DNA from: Limnohabitans sp. 2KL-17 | GTDB taxonomy: Bacteria > Pseudomonadota > Gammaproteobacteria > Burkholderiales > Burkholderiaceae_C | Assembly (NCBI RefSeq): GCF_003063415.1 | Contig: NZ_NESK01000021.1 | Span: 1 to 64,000 of the forward strand | Direction: 5' to 3' | DNA length: 64,000 bases | Shown: positions 44,001-52,403 of the stretch, piece by piece | Position numbering within the stretch: the first letter of the stretch is position 1 | Layout: every line of letters starts with the position of its first letter | Position numbers and translations under genes: made by a program | The notes under the pieces: model-generated | The model's database searches: none | Seen by the model: only the letters and a program-made list of their open reading frames with translations | What the model was told of the DNA's origin: nothing

Positions 44001-44252
44001 GACCAAAAGACTTTGGTAATTGGCCGCGTGTTCGTTCAGGTCATAAAGACTGGTTTGCGCTTTTTGCCCCAAAGGCACTTGTGGGGTTTGCGGCGAAAAG
44101 ACGCGACGCCCTGGTCGAACATCGTTGTAATTGAGTTCGCCCTCTACGGTTGTCGCGTAGTGATGCCTGGGTGCATCGTAGGGGCCATTGAGGATAGGCG
44201 AGTCAGCTGCCACCTGTTGCTTTTTCCCGGGTTTATCGATCTTTTTGACCAT
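41001..44252 (-). CDS. type III-like restriction enzyme, helicase-nuclease subunit (Res)
   Basis: 1083 residues. SF2 helicase motifs: MATGTGKT (Walker A, about 178-185), NDEAHH (DEAH, about 325), LSATPYYLSGSG, and QVAGRALRRR (motif VI, arginine finger). A charged insert KKGQRGQRKSDKADGVGKSS lies near residue 450. At the C-terminus PDFLCRVKTPEGELFNLIVE (about 968-987) looks like the PD-x(n)-E core of a PD-(D/E)xK nuclease, although the usual ExK reads EIT. It would translocate and cut unmodified DNA together with Mod. It is a large restriction-type family I recall from Bordetella relatives. First gene of the operon. Confidence 0.83.
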   Translation of the reverse strand: MVKKIDKPGKKQQVAADSPILNGPYDAPRHHYATTVEGELNYNDVRPGRRVFSPQTPQVPLGQKAQTSLYDLNEHAANYQSLLVNLLRDQVSLWRQSGYPDVTSRVTRDLLQFWFLNPERPDWKRLFFAQQEAVETGIWLNEVAHKSNVGTHVLDQLRLVNESVEDPASVLPRIAFKMATGTGKTVVMACLILYHYLNRSQYRNDPRYVDYFLLVAPGITIRDRLNVLRVDTHAQSDNEAQDYYRERQLVPAAYAGLLAGLNAKLSITNFHAFEPRLIGGNKRSPLDGKIGADGQKVQAREDVSQMLKRVLSHFKPGRRLAVINDEAHHCYLPRAKGKDTEEDNSATENERAAVWFSGLREMAKRWQLGSVYDLSATPYYLSGSGWPAYSYFPWVVSDFGLIEAIEAGLVKIPFLPVDDTSQELDEPKLRNLYDHCKDELFKKGQRGQRKSDKADGVGKSSGKDNASLERPPELPGLLKTALRQFYEHYEKYERGLRETGERGKDLLTSPPVFIVVCSNTTVSKEVYKHIAGYETLDDEGRPFAVEGLLPLFSNYETHTRQRRRKPPTLLIDSDALENSGQVNDEFKRVFSPEIDAFKREYRLSYPDKSVDALTDGDLLREVVNTVGRPGKLGEHIRCVVSVGMLTEGWDANTVTHIVGVRAFGSQLLCEQVAGRALRRRQYFLDPKTGKFPPEYAHIIGVPFKFFKGGEATPPTPQDIQQLRALPERAEMAIEFPNLLGYKISHDTASVLADFSGTPKHVLNLHERPTQTILGSAFSPEEQALVTDVDAVRDQEVVYWIAKEVMSRYYRDDQGRPQLEKFTDIRRIAQQWYEHKIDLIGETDVRYKRLIRLEDPKAVARSVYLGVEAAAVQKQLDSGTEVTPKILPLLNHYNPRSSSADVHGATIKPVYPTKKSHVNFVVADTDSWEQIAAKTFEQMPAVQSYVKNAFLGFAIPYVDKQGTERQYQPDFLCRVKTPEGELFNLIVEITGFAKDKELKRYFTTQRWLPAVNAQRAQLGLAGGLPWYFCEITDIERIKNTLTEEIERISTEVDNAAERQFFMNAQMHSLNSIWDNEEDEIWNDL

Positions 44253-44274
44253 GGCTCAATACTGTGATTACCGG

Positions 44275-44302
44275 AAAATAGAATGAGCTTGTATTAAAAC
44301 AA
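44275..44302 (-). promoter_or_regulatory. candidate sigma-70 promoter of the restriction-purC operon
   Basis: On the minus strand TTGTTT (complement of 44297-44302) and TATTTT (complement of 44275-44280) are separated by 16 bases, with the -10 element 22 bases upstream of the Res start codon. The -35 sits in the tail of the fba terminator. It is weak by consensus and is the only candidate in this short gap. Confidence 0.35.
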
Positions 44303-44326
44303 AAAACCGCCAATAAAGGCGGTTTT
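44303..44326 (-). terminator. rho-independent terminator of fba
   Basis: AAAACCGCC (44303-44311), loop AATAAA, GGCGGTTTT (44318-44326). Read on the minus strand the stem is followed by TTTTTTG, so it ends the fba transcript 23 bases past the fba stop codon and separates fba from the restriction operon. Confidence 0.85.
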
Positions 44327-44348
44327 CAGTAGATAAACGTCGAGAACC

Positions 44349-45413
44349 TCAGTTCACGACTTGGGCCAATTCACCACGCGCATAACGGGCGGCCACCACT
44401 TGCAGGTTGTCACCCTTGATCTTGGGCGCCTGGCCTTCGCAGCCGAACTCCAGGTAGCGTTGCTTGCAGATTTGCTTGGCCGCTTCGCGGGCGGGTTTGA
44501 GCCATTCGCGGGCGTCAAATTTGTCTGGATTTTCAAACAAGAACTTGCGCACCGCTGCGGTCATGGCCAGACGGATGTCGGTGTCGATGTTGATCTTGCG
44601 CACGCCGTGCTTGATGGCTTCCTGAATTTCCTCCACCGGCACGCCGTAGGTTTGCTTCATCTGGCCGCCGTACTGGTTGATCATGGCCAGCAGCTCTTGC
44701 GGCACGCTGCTGGAGCCGTGCATCACCAGGTGGGTGTTGGGAATGCGGGCGTGGATTTCTTTCACACGGCTGATGGCCAGAATATCGCCGGTGGGCTTGC
44801 GACTGAACTTGTAGGCCCCATGGCTGGTGCCAATGGCGATGGCCAGTGCGTCCAGACCCGTGGCCTTGACGAACTGCGCGGCCTCTTCGGGGTCGGTGAG
44901 CATCTGGCTGTGGTCGAGTTTGCCCACGGCCCCAATGCCGTCTTCTTCACCCGCTTCGCCGGTTTCCAGATTGCCCAGGCAACCCAGCTCACCCTCGACC
45001 GACACGCCTAGCAAGTGGGCCATCTCGACCACGCGGCGGGTCACCTCGACGTTGTACGAAAAATCGGCCGGGGTCTTGCCATCTTCCAGCAAGGAGCCAT
45101 CCATCATCACCGAGGAAAAGCCCAGATCGATCGCACCTTGGCAGATGGCCGGGCTTTGGCCGTGGTCTTGGTGCATGACCAGGGGAATGTGCGGCCACTG
45201 CTCTGTGGCGGCCTGGATCAGGTGTTTGATGAAAGGCTCGCCAGCGTATTTGCGGGCGCCTGCGCTGGCCTGCAGAATGACCGGTGCACCCACCTCATCG
45301 GCAGCGGTCATGACGGCCTGAACTTGCTCCAGATTGTTGACGTTGAAAGCTGGAATGCCATAGCCATTGACGGCCGCATGGTCCAGCAGCTCGCGCATTG
45401 AAACGAGTGCCAT
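44349..45413 (-). CDS. fba: class II fructose-bisphosphate aldolase
   Basis: 354 residues, the long class IIB-like form (Calvin/glycolytic type). [19 protein letters not shown] is the N-terminal signature. Zinc ligands are in [20 protein letters not shown] and HGSSSVP, and [18 protein letters not shown] is near the C-terminus. It splits fructose-1,6-bisphosphate in glycolysis or joins trioses in gluconeogenesis. ATG 45413 ([14 protein letters not shown]) is preferred over 45455, which precedes residues without family likeness. A terminator follows. In related genomes fba is followed by purC; here the restriction operon separates them. Confidence 0.95.
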   Translation of the reverse strand: MALVSMRELLDHAAVNGYGIPAFNVNNLEQVQAVMTAADEVGAPVILQASAGARKYAGEPFIKHLIQAATEQWPHIPLVMHQDHGQSPAICQGAIDLGFSSVMMDGSLLEDGKTPADFSYNVEVTRRVVEMAHLLGVSVEGELGCLGNLETGEAGEEDGIGAVGKLDHSQMLTDPEEAAQFVKATGLDALAIAIGTSHGAYKFSRKPTGDILAISRVKEIHARIPNTHLVMHGSSSVPQELLAMINQYGGQMKQTYGVPVEEIQEAIKHGVRKINIDTDIRLAMTAAVRKFLFENPDKFDAREWLKPAREAAKQICKQRYLEFGCEGQAPKIKGDNLQVVAARYARGELAQVVN

Positions 45414-45599
45414 GTGTGATTTCCCGGGAAGTTGAAGATTCAGCTGGGCCGGCATGTAACCGGCTTGTAACTGGTCTGGATTTTATAGGTTTCGGTCGGA
45501 TACAGGCCTGAACCCATCACCCATGCAGGAAAGCCCAGTCGAACCCCGAAACAGCGGCCAGCCGCTTCATGAGAGACGGCCCGCAAGGCTGCCCCGGAC
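45414..45599 (-). other. fba-pyk intergenic region
   Basis: 186 bases between pyk (upstream) and fba on the same strand. A short hairpin AGCGG-CTGG-CCGCT (complement of 45555-45570) followed by TTTCGGGG is a weak terminator for pyk at best. The fba promoter should lie in 45420-45500, where the DNA is richer in A and T, but no clear -35/-10 pair is seen. No small gene or RNA is recognised. Confidence 0.4.
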
Positions 45600-47033
45600 T
45601 CACGCGACCTTGCAAATTTTCAACATGTTGGTGCCGCCGGGGGAGCCCATGGGCTCGCCACAGGTGATGGCATAGACATCGCCCGTGCCCACGATGTTGC
45701 GGTTTTTCAGGTGCGTTTCGGCTTCGGCCAGGGCCGTGTCGCGGTCTGCGCTGGTGTCCATCAGCAAGGGGCGCACGTTGCGGTACAGCGCCATCTTGCG
45801 TTGCGAGGTCAGCTTGGTGGTGAGGGCATAAATCGGGATATGCACCCGGTGGCGGCTCATCCAGAGGGCCGTGGAGCCCGATTCGGTCATGGCCACAATG
45901 GCCTTGGCGCCCAGGTGGTGCGCGGTGAACAGGGCGCCCATGGCGATCGACTGGTCAATGCGGCTGAAGCTCTGGCCTTTGAAGTCGGCGTCCAGCGCAG
46001 GGTCTTCGGCGTTTTCGGCCGCCTCGCAGATCTTGGCCATTTCTTCCACGGTTTCCAGCGGGTATTTGCCAGCCGCGGTTTCGGCGCTCAGCATCACAGC
46101 GTCGGTGCCGTCCAGCACGGCATTGGCCACGTCAGACACCTCGGCGCGGGTGGGCACCGGGTTGGTGATCATGCTTTCCATCATCTGGGTGGCGGTGATG
46201 ACGACCTTGTCGTGCACTTTGGCCAGCTTGATCATGCGTTTTTGCAGGGCTGGCACCGCAGCGTTGCCCACCTCGACGGCCAAATCGCCTCGGGCGACCA
46301 TGATGCCGTCGCTGGCCCGCAAGATGGCTTCAAGGTGAGGAATGGCCTCTGCCCGCTCGATCTTGGCAATCAAGCCGGGCTTGTGGCCGTATTCGGCACC
46401 GGCCACGTTGCACAGCTGGCGGGCCATTTCCATGTCGGTAGCGTTTTTGGGGAAACTCACCGCCACATAGTCGGCGCGCAGGCTCATGGCGGTCTTGATG
46501 TCGTCCATGTCCTTGGCGGTCAATGCGGGCGCCGTCAGCCCCCCACCCTGCTTGTTGATGCCCTTGTTGTTGGACAACTCGCCCCCCAGCTTGACGGTGG
46601 TGTGCACCTGCTCGCCTTTGACAGCGATCACGGTGAGCACGATCAGGCCGTCGTTGAGCAGCAGCACATCGCCAGCTTTCACGTCGCGCGGCAGCTCTTT
46701 GTAATCGAGGCCCACGCCATGGATGTCGCCCGGCTCAGTGCGCGAGGCGTCCAGCACAAAAGGCTCGCCAGGCTCGAGCATGACTTTGCCTTCGACAAAC
46801 TTGCCCACGCGAATCTTGGGGCCTTGCAGGTCGGCCATGATGGCCACTTCGAGGCCAGCGCGTTTCGAGGCTTCGCGCACCAGGCGCGCGCGGTCCACAT
46901 GGTCCTGGGCCTTGCCGTGGCTGAAATTCAGTCGCACCACATTCACCCCGGCCCGGATCATGGCTTCGAGCAGGGCAGGATCGCTGGAAGCAGGGCCTAA
47001 GGTGGCAACAATTTTGGTGGCGCGACGGGGCAT
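45600..47033 (-). CDS. pyk: pyruvate kinase
   Basis: 477 residues. Motifs: KIVATLGPASSD (N-terminus), RLNFSHGKAQDH, the active-site region GLIAKIERAEAIPHLEAILRASDGIMVARGDLAVEVG (key residues Lys and Glu in AKIER and ARGD), ATQMMESMITNPVPTRAEVSDVANAV and the C-terminal MGSPGGTNMLKICKV. It converts phosphoenolpyruvate and ADP to pyruvate and ATP. ATG 47033 has GGAGAA seven bases upstream; the farther ATG 47069 is less likely. It is divergent from the desaturase gene with 222 bases between. Confidence 0.95.
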   Translation of the reverse strand: MPRRATKIVATLGPASSDPALLEAMIRAGVNVVRLNFSHGKAQDHVDRARLVREASKRAGLEVAIMADLQGPKIRVGKFVEGKVMLEPGEPFVLDASRTEPGDIHGVGLDYKELPRDVKAGDVLLLNDGLIVLTVIAVKGEQVHTTVKLGGELSNNKGINKQGGGLTAPALTAKDMDDIKTAMSLRADYVAVSFPKNATDMEMARQLCNVAGAEYGHKPGLIAKIERAEAIPHLEAILRASDGIMVARGDLAVEVGNAAVPALQKRMIKLAKVHDKVVITATQMMESMITNPVPTRAEVSDVANAVLDGTDAVMLSAETAAGKYPLETVEEMAKICEAAENAEDPALDADFKGQSFSRIDQSIAMGALFTAHHLGAKAIVAMTESGSTALWMSRHRVHIPIYALTTKLTSQRKMALYRNVRPLLMDTSADRDTALAEAETHLKNRNIVGTGDVYAITCGEPMGSPGGTNMLKICKVA

Positions 47034-47255
47034 TCGGGGTTCTCCATGTAATTTGGTTTCAATTTTCACATGAAATCAGTTACATGAAGGGTTCTTTCGC
47101 CGCCCCCCAAGAGGCGGGCATGGCGCATCAGATTTTTCTGGCCGCGCGCGGAATACACCGATTTGTCCTTTTTAGGGGATTGAATTGATCCCTGTCAGCC
47201 CATGGGAACGTCTTGAAGGCTAAACTTCCCACCAAGAAATTTAACGCGAAGTGCC
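47034..47255. promoter_or_regulatory. divergent promoter region of pyk and the fatty acid desaturase
   Basis: 222 bases. On the pyk side CATGTAA (47045-47051) and TTACATG (47080-47086) form an inverted repeat 28 bases apart around an AT-rich core that includes TTCACATGAA, a near palindrome. This could be an operator for glycolytic control, but spacing does not fit the HexR or Cra sites I know. A C-rich block (47102-47110) and AT-rich TTTTTAGGGGATTG near 47170 follow toward the desaturase. No gene is seen. Confidence 0.4.
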
Positions 47256-48371
47256 ATGACCGCATTACACACACCGACCACGGACCACCCCATTCCACTG
47301 GACCAGCCCATGCCGCACCGCAAGACCTTGCGTGAGTGGCTGGTGCCTTTGGGGCAACGCAGCACCTTGCGGGCTTTTGTGCTTTTGACCATGGACTACG
47401 CGCTGTTTTTCGCCCTCATCACCGGCACCCTCGCGTTCGATGCCGTCTGGGCCAAACTGCTCTGCGGCATGGCCGCCGGATTCGTGATTGGCCGATTGTT
47501 CATCATCGGCCACGATGCTTGTCACCAAAGCCTGACGGCCCACCGCGAGCTGAACAAAGTGATCGGCCGCATCGCATTTTTGCCCTCGCTCACCCCGTAC
47601 AGCCTGTGGGATACAGGCCACAACGTCGTGCACCACGGCTACACCAACCTCAAGGGGGTGGATTTCGTCTGGACGCCCCTGACGGCCTCTGAGTTTGAAG
47701 CCCTCGGCCCCCTGCAGCGCCTGCTGGAGCGCGCCTACCGCAGTGGCTGGGCGCCGGGCCTGTATTACATGGTCGAGATCTGGTGGAAACGCGAGTTCTT
47801 TCCCAACAAGACCCACATGCCCACCCGCCGCCCGATCTTCTTCAAGGACAGCATGCTGGTCAGCCTGTTTGGGGCTTTCTGGATCGCCACCATCGCTGCA
47901 GCTGCTGTGCAAACGGGCCAGTCGGTCGGGTTGTCACTGCTCATGGGCGTGCTGATCCCCTTCTTTTTCTGGAGCACCATGATCGGTTTTGTGGTTTATG
48001 TGCACCACACGCACGTCAAGGTGTCCTGGCACGACAACAAGGCCGCCTGGACCAAGGCGGCGCCGTTCGTGTCCACCACGGTGCACCTGACTTTCCCCTT
48101 CAACATCGGCGCGCTGATGCACCACATCATGGAGCACACCGCTCACCACGTGGACATGAGCATCCCGCTTTACCGTCTGAAGCAAGCGCAGTCCAAGCTC
48201 GAAGAGATGCTGCCGGGCCGGATCATCGTCCAGCCGTTTTCATGGGCCTGGTATTTCGAGACCGCCAAAAACTGCAAGCTGTACGACTTCAGCCGCGAAT
48301 GCTGGACAGATTACAAAGGCACCATGACCAGCCCGGTGCGCGGCAATTTGCCCCCCGCGCCACAGTTTTGA
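47256..48371 (+). CDS. membrane fatty acid desaturase
   Basis: 371 residues with four main hydrophobic stretches. The three histidine boxes of the di-iron centre are present: HDACHQ, HNVVHHGYTN, and HHIMEHTAHHVD, with one more YVHHTHVKVSW. Spacing matches acyl-lipid desaturases (FA_desaturase family). It should introduce a double bond into membrane acyl chains, for example in cold adaptation. It stands alone between pgk and pyk, which in related genomes are often close neighbours. A strong terminator follows. Confidence 0.9.
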   Translation: MTALHTPTTDHPIPLDQPMPHRKTLREWLVPLGQRSTLRAFVLLTMDYALFFALITGTLAFDAVWAKLLCGMAAGFVIGRLFIIGHDACHQSLTAHRELNKVIGRIAFLPSLTPYSLWDTGHNVVHHGYTNLKGVDFVWTPLTASEFEALGPLQRLLERAYRSGWAPGLYYMVEIWWKREFFPNKTHMPTRRPIFFKDSMLVSLFGAFWIATIAAAAVQTGQSVGLSLLMGVLIPFFFWSTMIGFVVYVHHTHVKVSWHDNKAAWTKAAPFVSTTVHLTFPFNIGALMHHIMEHTAHHVDMSIPLYRLKQAQSKLEEMLPGRIIVQPFSWAWYFETAKNCKLYDFSRECWTDYKGTMTSPVRGNLPPAPQF

Positions 48372-48408
48372 CGCAGGCCTGACACAGGCTTTGAGCGCCG
48401 CCGTTTAC

Positions 48409-48437
48409 AAAAAAACCCCGCTAGGCGGGGTTTTTTC
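48409..48437. terminator. bidirectional rho-independent terminator between desaturase and pgk
   Basis: A run of A, CCCCGC, loop TAG, GCGGGG, a run of T. The symmetry serves both the desaturase (plus strand) and pgk (minus strand, stop at 48455). Confidence 0.9.
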
Positions 48438-48454
48438 ATGGGGCATCAGCCTGT

Positions 48455-49669
48455 TCAACCCGCAGCGCGTTTGGCCAGAATCTCAAAGGCGGGCAAGGTT
48501 TTGCCTTCGAGGATTTCCAGAAATGCGCCGCCGCCCGTCGAGATGTAGCCCACCTGCTGCTCGATGCCGTATTTGGCAATCGCCGCCAGCGTGTCACCGC
48601 CGCCCGCAATGCTGAAGGCGCTGGACTCGGCAATCGCCTGGGCAATGACTTTGGTGCCGTTTTCAAAGGCCGCAAACTCGAACACCCCCACTGGGCCGTT
48701 CCACACAATGGTGCCCGCCTGCTTGAGCTGCGTCGCCAGCCTGGCCGCAGTCTCTGGGCCGATGTCCAGGATCAAGTCGTCATCGGCCACCTCGTTGGCT
48801 TTTTTCACGGTGGCCACGGCATCGGCCGAAAACGTCTTGGCGGTCACCACATCAGTCGGGATCGGCACTGCGATGCTGGCATCGCCCAGCTTCTCGCCAC
48901 GCGCTTTCATGGCGGCAATCACGGCTTTGGCTTGGTCCACCAGATCGGGTTCGGCCAGGCTCTTGCCGATGTTCAGGCCGGCAGCCAGCATGAAGGTGTT
49001 GGCGATGCCGCCGCCCACGATGAGCTGGTCCACGTTTTGCGACAAGCTTTTGAGGATGGTCAGTTTGGTCGAGACCTTGGAGCCCGCCACGATGGCCACC
49101 AGTGGGCGTTTCGGGTTGGCCAATGCTTTGCCAATGGCATCGATTTCGGCGGCCAGCAGCGGCCCCGCGCAAGCGACCGGCGCAAATTGGGCAATGCCAT
49201 AGGTCGTGCCCTCGGCACGGTGGGCGGTGCCAAAGGCGTCGTTCACATAAATGTCGCACAGCGCGGCCATCTTGCGCGCCAGGTCTTCGTTGTTTTTCTT
49301 CTCGCCCAGGTTGACGCGGCAGTTCTCCAGCAAAACAAGCTGGCCGGGCTCAAGCTTCACGCCATCCACCCAGTTTGCGATCAGTGGCACCTCTCGGCCC
49401 AACAACTCTCCCAAACGCTTGGCCACCGGGGCGAGCGAGTCTTCGGGCTTGAACTCGCCCTCGGTCGGTCGGCCCAGGTGGCTGGTCACCATGACGGCGG
49501 CACCCGCGGCCAAGGCCATCTGGATGCAGGGCACGCTGGCGCGAATGCGGGTGTCTTCGGTGATGCTGCCGTCGTCGGCTTGCGGCACGTTCAGGTCGGC
49601 GCGGATGAACACACGTTGGCCCGCGGCTTGGCCGTTGGCGCACAAATCAGAAAAGCGGATGACGTTCAT
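48455..49669 (-). CDS. pgk: phosphoglycerate kinase
   Basis: 404 residues. [25 protein letters not shown] and [12 protein letters not shown] are substrate-side motifs; [16 protein letters not shown] and [17 protein letters not shown], then [16 protein letters not shown], form the nucleotide side. It transfers phosphate from 1,3-bisphosphoglycerate to ADP. Starts MNVIRFSDL, the typical beginning. It forms with pyk and fba a scattered glycolytic group on the minus strand. Confidence 0.95.
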   Translation of the reverse strand: MNVIRFSDLCANGQAAGQRVFIRADLNVPQADDGSITEDTRIRASVPCIQMALAAGAAVMVTSHLGRPTEGEFKPEDSLAPVAKRLGELLGREVPLIANWVDGVKLEPGQLVLLENCRVNLGEKKNNEDLARKMAALCDIYVNDAFGTAHRAEGTTYGIAQFAPVACAGPLLAAEIDAIGKALANPKRPLVAIVAGSKVSTKLTILKSLSQNVDQLIVGGGIANTFMLAAGLNIGKSLAEPDLVDQAKAVIAAMKARGEKLGDASIAVPIPTDVVTAKTFSADAVATVKKANEVADDDLILDIGPETAARLATQLKQAGTIVWNGPVGVFEFAAFENGTKVIAQAIAESSAFSIAGGGDTLAAIAKYGIEQQVGYISTGGGAFLEILEGKTLPAFEILAKRAAG

Positions 49670-49770
49670 GGTGTGGGGCTCGGTGAGCTGGGCAAAGTGG
49701 CGTCAATTTTAAAAGCCAGAAATGACAGAGTCTGACTTTGTGGGCGGTACGAACCAGGAACAAGGCCAGA

Positions 49771-50106
49771 TCACCAACCCAGCCCCAGGTGCAGCGGCAA
49801 ATAGACCGCCATACCGCCCAAAATAGTCACCAGTACATCGCGCCGCCAAAAGTAACACCCGGCCCCGGCCACGGCGGCAAACAAGCGGGCATCTTGCCAG
49901 GTGGTGACGAACACGCCTTGCACAGTGACAATTTCGGGCACCACCACGGCCGACAAGGCCGCGATGGGGGCGTATTGCAAGCCGCGTTGCGCCCAATGGG
50001 GCAGTTGCCAGCTTTTACTCGAGATGAAAAAGAAACTGCGGGTCAGCACCGTCACCAGCGCCAGCCCGACGATGATGGCCAAGGTCGAGAGGTCTGTGTT
50101 GTTCAT
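49771..50106 (-). CDS. azlD: AzlD-family branched-chain amino acid exporter subunit
   Basis: 111 residues, three to four hydrophobic helices (TLAIIVGLALVTVLTRSFFF, LQYAPIAALSAVVVPEIV, RRDVLVTILGGMAVYLPLHL). Size and sequence are typical of AzlD, the small partner of AzlC in branched-chain amino acid (and analogue) export. It overlaps azlC by four bases (ATGA), so the pair is coupled. Last gene of def-fmt-azlC-azlD. Confidence 0.88.
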   Translation of the reverse strand: MNNTDLSTLAIIVGLALVTVLTRSFFFISSKSWQLPHWAQRGLQYAPIAALSAVVVPEIVTVQGVFVTTWQDARLFAAVAGAGCYFWRRDVLVTILGGMAVYLPLHLGLGW

Positions 50107-50834
50107 GTCGTGGCGCCAGAAACGGGCTTGAGCTTTTCAACCGTCAGGCACAAGATCACGGCCGCGGCAATGGCCACCACAATGTTGAGCTTGAGCGGCA
50201 GCGAATAGGCCACCACCGCAGCCACCCCAGCGACTGCCGCCGACAACACGCGCATGCGCGAGCTGGCCAATGAGCACTGAATGCCCAACAGACACAAGAT
50301 GCCCGCAAAGCCCAGCCCCCAAGAGGGCGGGATCAAGTTGGCGAGTGCAACGCCTACAAAACTCGCCACAACCCAGGAGGCCCAATTCAGAAAGTCATTG
50401 CCCGCCAAATAGGCCTCTTGCGCCAGGCGCTCGTGGGGCGTCTCTGCGGGTTTGGGGTGTTTGCGGGTGAACAACACGTAACTGATATCGGCTGTGAGGT
50501 AACCATGGAACATGCGCTGCCAGCGCGGCAAATGCATCAGGTAGGGCCGCAAATGCAAACTGAACACCACAAAGCGCAGGTTGACGCAAAAGCCGGTGGC
50601 CAGGATCACCCAGACCGGCGCGCCTGCCACGATCAGTGGAATCGCGGCCAATTGCGAGCTGCCCGCAAACACCAGCAAGGTCATGGCGCTGGCCTCGAAC
50701 ACGCTCATGCCCGACTTGACCATGGCCACCCCGGTCATGAGCCCCCAGGCGGCGATGCCGGGTGACTGGGGCGACACCTCGCGCATGCCGACCAAAAAAG
50801 CAGGGTGCCGGTACAGGCGGGACAGAAAAAACAT
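50103..50834 (-). CDS. azlC: AzlC-family branched-chain amino acid exporter subunit
   Basis: 243 residues, several membrane helices; FVGMREVSPQSPGIAAWGLMTGVAMVKSGMS (short runs LVGMREVSPQSPGI and GLMTGVAM) and FAGSSQLAAIPLIVAGAPVWVI are AzlC hallmarks, as is VNLRFVVFSLHLRPYL. ATG 50834 overlaps the fmt TGA by one base, implying re-initiation; ATG 50873 further upstream is less likely. With AzlD it exports branched-chain amino acids. Cotranscription with def and fmt is probably positional only. Confidence 0.87.
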   Translation of the reverse strand: MFFLSRLYRHPAFLVGMREVSPQSPGIAAWGLMTGVAMVKSGMSVFEASAMTLLVFAGSSQLAAIPLIVAGAPVWVILATGFCVNLRFVVFSLHLRPYLMHLPRWQRMFHGYLTADISYVLFTRKHPKPAETPHERLAQEAYLAGNDFLNWASWVVASFVGVALANLIPPSWGLGFAGILCLLGIQCSLASSRMRVLSAAVAGVAAVVAYSLPLKLNIVVAIAAAVILCLTVEKLKPVSGATT

Positions 50835-51799
50835 CAGCCTTGCACCAGTCGCTGGCCCACTTGCAACGGACATCCGCGTAAAAAATCGGCGGCATTCAGG
50901 CGTTTGCCGCCGGGCCGCTGCAATTGAGTCAGGCACAGCTGGCCTTGCCCACAGGCCACCCGCACACCCGAAGCATCGGCACGCAACACTGTGCCAGGCT
51001 CAGCGGGGTGTTCGGCAGGCTCGGCCACAGCTTGCCAAAGCTTGAGGGTTTCTTGGCCCGAAGTGCTGGCCAGAGGCACAGTCATGCCCGGAAACGGGTC
51101 AAACGCCCGGATACGGCGGGCCAGCAAGTCGGCGGGCAAAGTCCAGTCGAGGGACGCTTCGGCTTTTTCAATCTTGTGAGCATAAGTCACGCCCTCTGCG
51201 GGTTGGGGCAATGGCTTGAGGTGGTCGATCTCGGCCAAAGCCTGCACGATGGCCTCGCCCCCCAAAACGGCCAGCCGGTCATGCAAAGCAGCCGTGGTGT
51301 CGGCAGGCAAGATGGCTTGCGTGCGCACCAGCAGCATGTCGCCCGTGTCCAGGCCAGCATCCATCTGCATGATGGTGATACCGGTCAGGGTGTCACCCGC
51401 CTCGATGGCTCGGTGAATGGGGGCTGCGCCGCGCCAGCGCGGCAGCAAAGAGGCATGAATGTTCAGGCAACCCTTGGGTGGCAGATCGAGCACCCATTGC
51501 GGCAAGATCAGCCCATAGGCGGCGACGACCATGGCGTCGGCGTTTGCGGCCAGCAGCGCCTGGCGGGCGGCCACAGCATCTTCGGGGTATTTGCCATCAA
51601 GGCGCAGACTGCGTGGCTGGGCCACCGGCACATGGTGCTCAAGGGACCATTGCTTGACGGGCGAGGGCTGCAGCTTCATGCCACGACCAGCGGGGCGGTC
51701 GGGCTGGGTCAGTACCAGAACGATGTCGTGGCCTCCAACGTGCAGGGCGGCCATGGCCAGCTGGGCAAATTCGGGCGTGCCCGCAAAAATCAGTCGCAT
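50834..51799 (-). CDS. fmt: methionyl-tRNA formyltransferase
   Basis: 321 residues. [19 protein letters not shown] is the standard start; formyl-THF site [24 protein letters not shown] (SLLPRWRG key) and [18 protein letters not shown] follow, then a C-terminal OB-like tRNA domain. It formylates initiator Met-tRNA. Starts seven bases after the def stop; the same frame remains open upstream across def, but that is not coding. Ends overlapping azlC. Confidence 0.95.
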   Translation of the reverse strand: MRLIFAGTPEFAQLAMAALHVGGHDIVLVLTQPDRPAGRGMKLQPSPVKQWSLEHHVPVAQPRSLRLDGKYPEDAVAARQALLAANADAMVVAAYGLILPQWVLDLPPKGCLNIHASLLPRWRGAAPIHRAIEAGDTLTGITIMQMDAGLDTGDMLLVRTQAILPADTTAALHDRLAVLGGEAIVQALAEIDHLKPLPQPAEGVTYAHKIEKAEASLDWTLPADLLARRIRAFDPFPGMTVPLASTSGQETLKLWQAVAEPAEHPAEPGTVLRADASGVRVACGQGQLCLTQLQRPGGKRLNAADFLRGCPLQVGQRLVQG

Positions 51800-51806
51800 G
51801 CCGTGC

Positions 51807-52313
51807 TCAGCGCTCGGCTTTTTGGGCTTTGACCATCTTGGTCTTGATGCGGCCCTGTTTGAGTGGCGACAGGTATTCCACAAACACTTTACCCAGCAAA
51901 TGGTCCAACTCATGCTGAATGCACACGGCCAACATGCCTTCGGCCTCAATGCTTTGTGTCTTGCCGTGGCGATCGAGCGCCATGACCTTGACAGCCGTGG
52001 CGCGCGCCACACCGTCGTAAATGCCGGGCACCGACAAGCAACCTTCTTCGCCCTTGATGCGTTCATCGCCCAACCAGGTGATGTCGGGATTGATCAGCAC
52101 CATGGGCTGATTGCGATCTTCAGACGTGTCGATCACCACCAGGCGTTCGTGCACGTCGATCTGCGTGGCCGCCAGGCCAATGCCGCCTGCTTCGTACATG
52201 GTTTCAAGCATGTCGTCGATCAGGGCATGAATGCGCGCATCCACTGTCTGCACGGGCTTGGCCACCTTGTGCAGGCGAGGATCGGGATAGCAAAGAATGG
52301 GAAGCAGGGCCAT
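51807..52313 (-). CDS. def: peptide deformylase
   Basis: 168 residues with all three deformylase motifs: [15 protein letters not shown] and QHELDHL (metal-binding Cys and two His). It removes the formyl group from nascent proteins, paired with fmt directly downstream. In many proteobacteria def is divergent from dprA; here the lipid A genes at 52404-55020 lie between. Confidence 0.95.
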   Translation of the reverse strand: MALLPILCYPDPRLHKVAKPVQTVDARIHALIDDMLETMYEAGGIGLAATQIDVHERLVVIDTSEDRNQPMVLINPDITWLGDERIKGEEGCLSVPGIYDGVARATAVKVMALDRHGKTQSIEAEGMLAVCIQHELDHLLGKVFVEYLSPLKQGRIKTKMVKAQKAER

Positions 52314-52364
52314 GGGTCAGTGGATAAATAAAACCAGGTGCGTATTGTCCCTAATTTCTGCCGA

Positions 52365-52390
52365 GGCTGTGCAGACAGGTTTGCACAGCC
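52365..52390 (-). terminator. hairpin after the phosphoethanolamine transferase gene
   Basis: GGCTGTGCA (52365-52373), 8-base loop, TGCACAGCC (52382-52390): a 9-bp perfect stem, 14 bases past the stop on the minus strand. No T-run follows, so termination would be weak; it may partly insulate def. Confidence 0.45.
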
Positions 52391-52403
52391 CGGCCCAACC
52401 CGG

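Noticed and set aside
37999..44252. BREX or DISARM system
   Set aside because: No PglZ, BrxA-C, DrmA/B or phospholipase D genes; only Mod, Res, toxin and SWIM are present.
45711..47000. Long plus-strand open frame (429 codons) opposite pyk
   Set aside because: Composition is histidine/glycine rich as expected of antisense frames in GC-rich genes; pyk on the other strand has every family motif.
47045..47086. HexR-type operator at pyk
   Set aside because: The half-sites are 28 bases apart, too far for the compact HexR palindrome; kept only as an unexplained inverted repeat.
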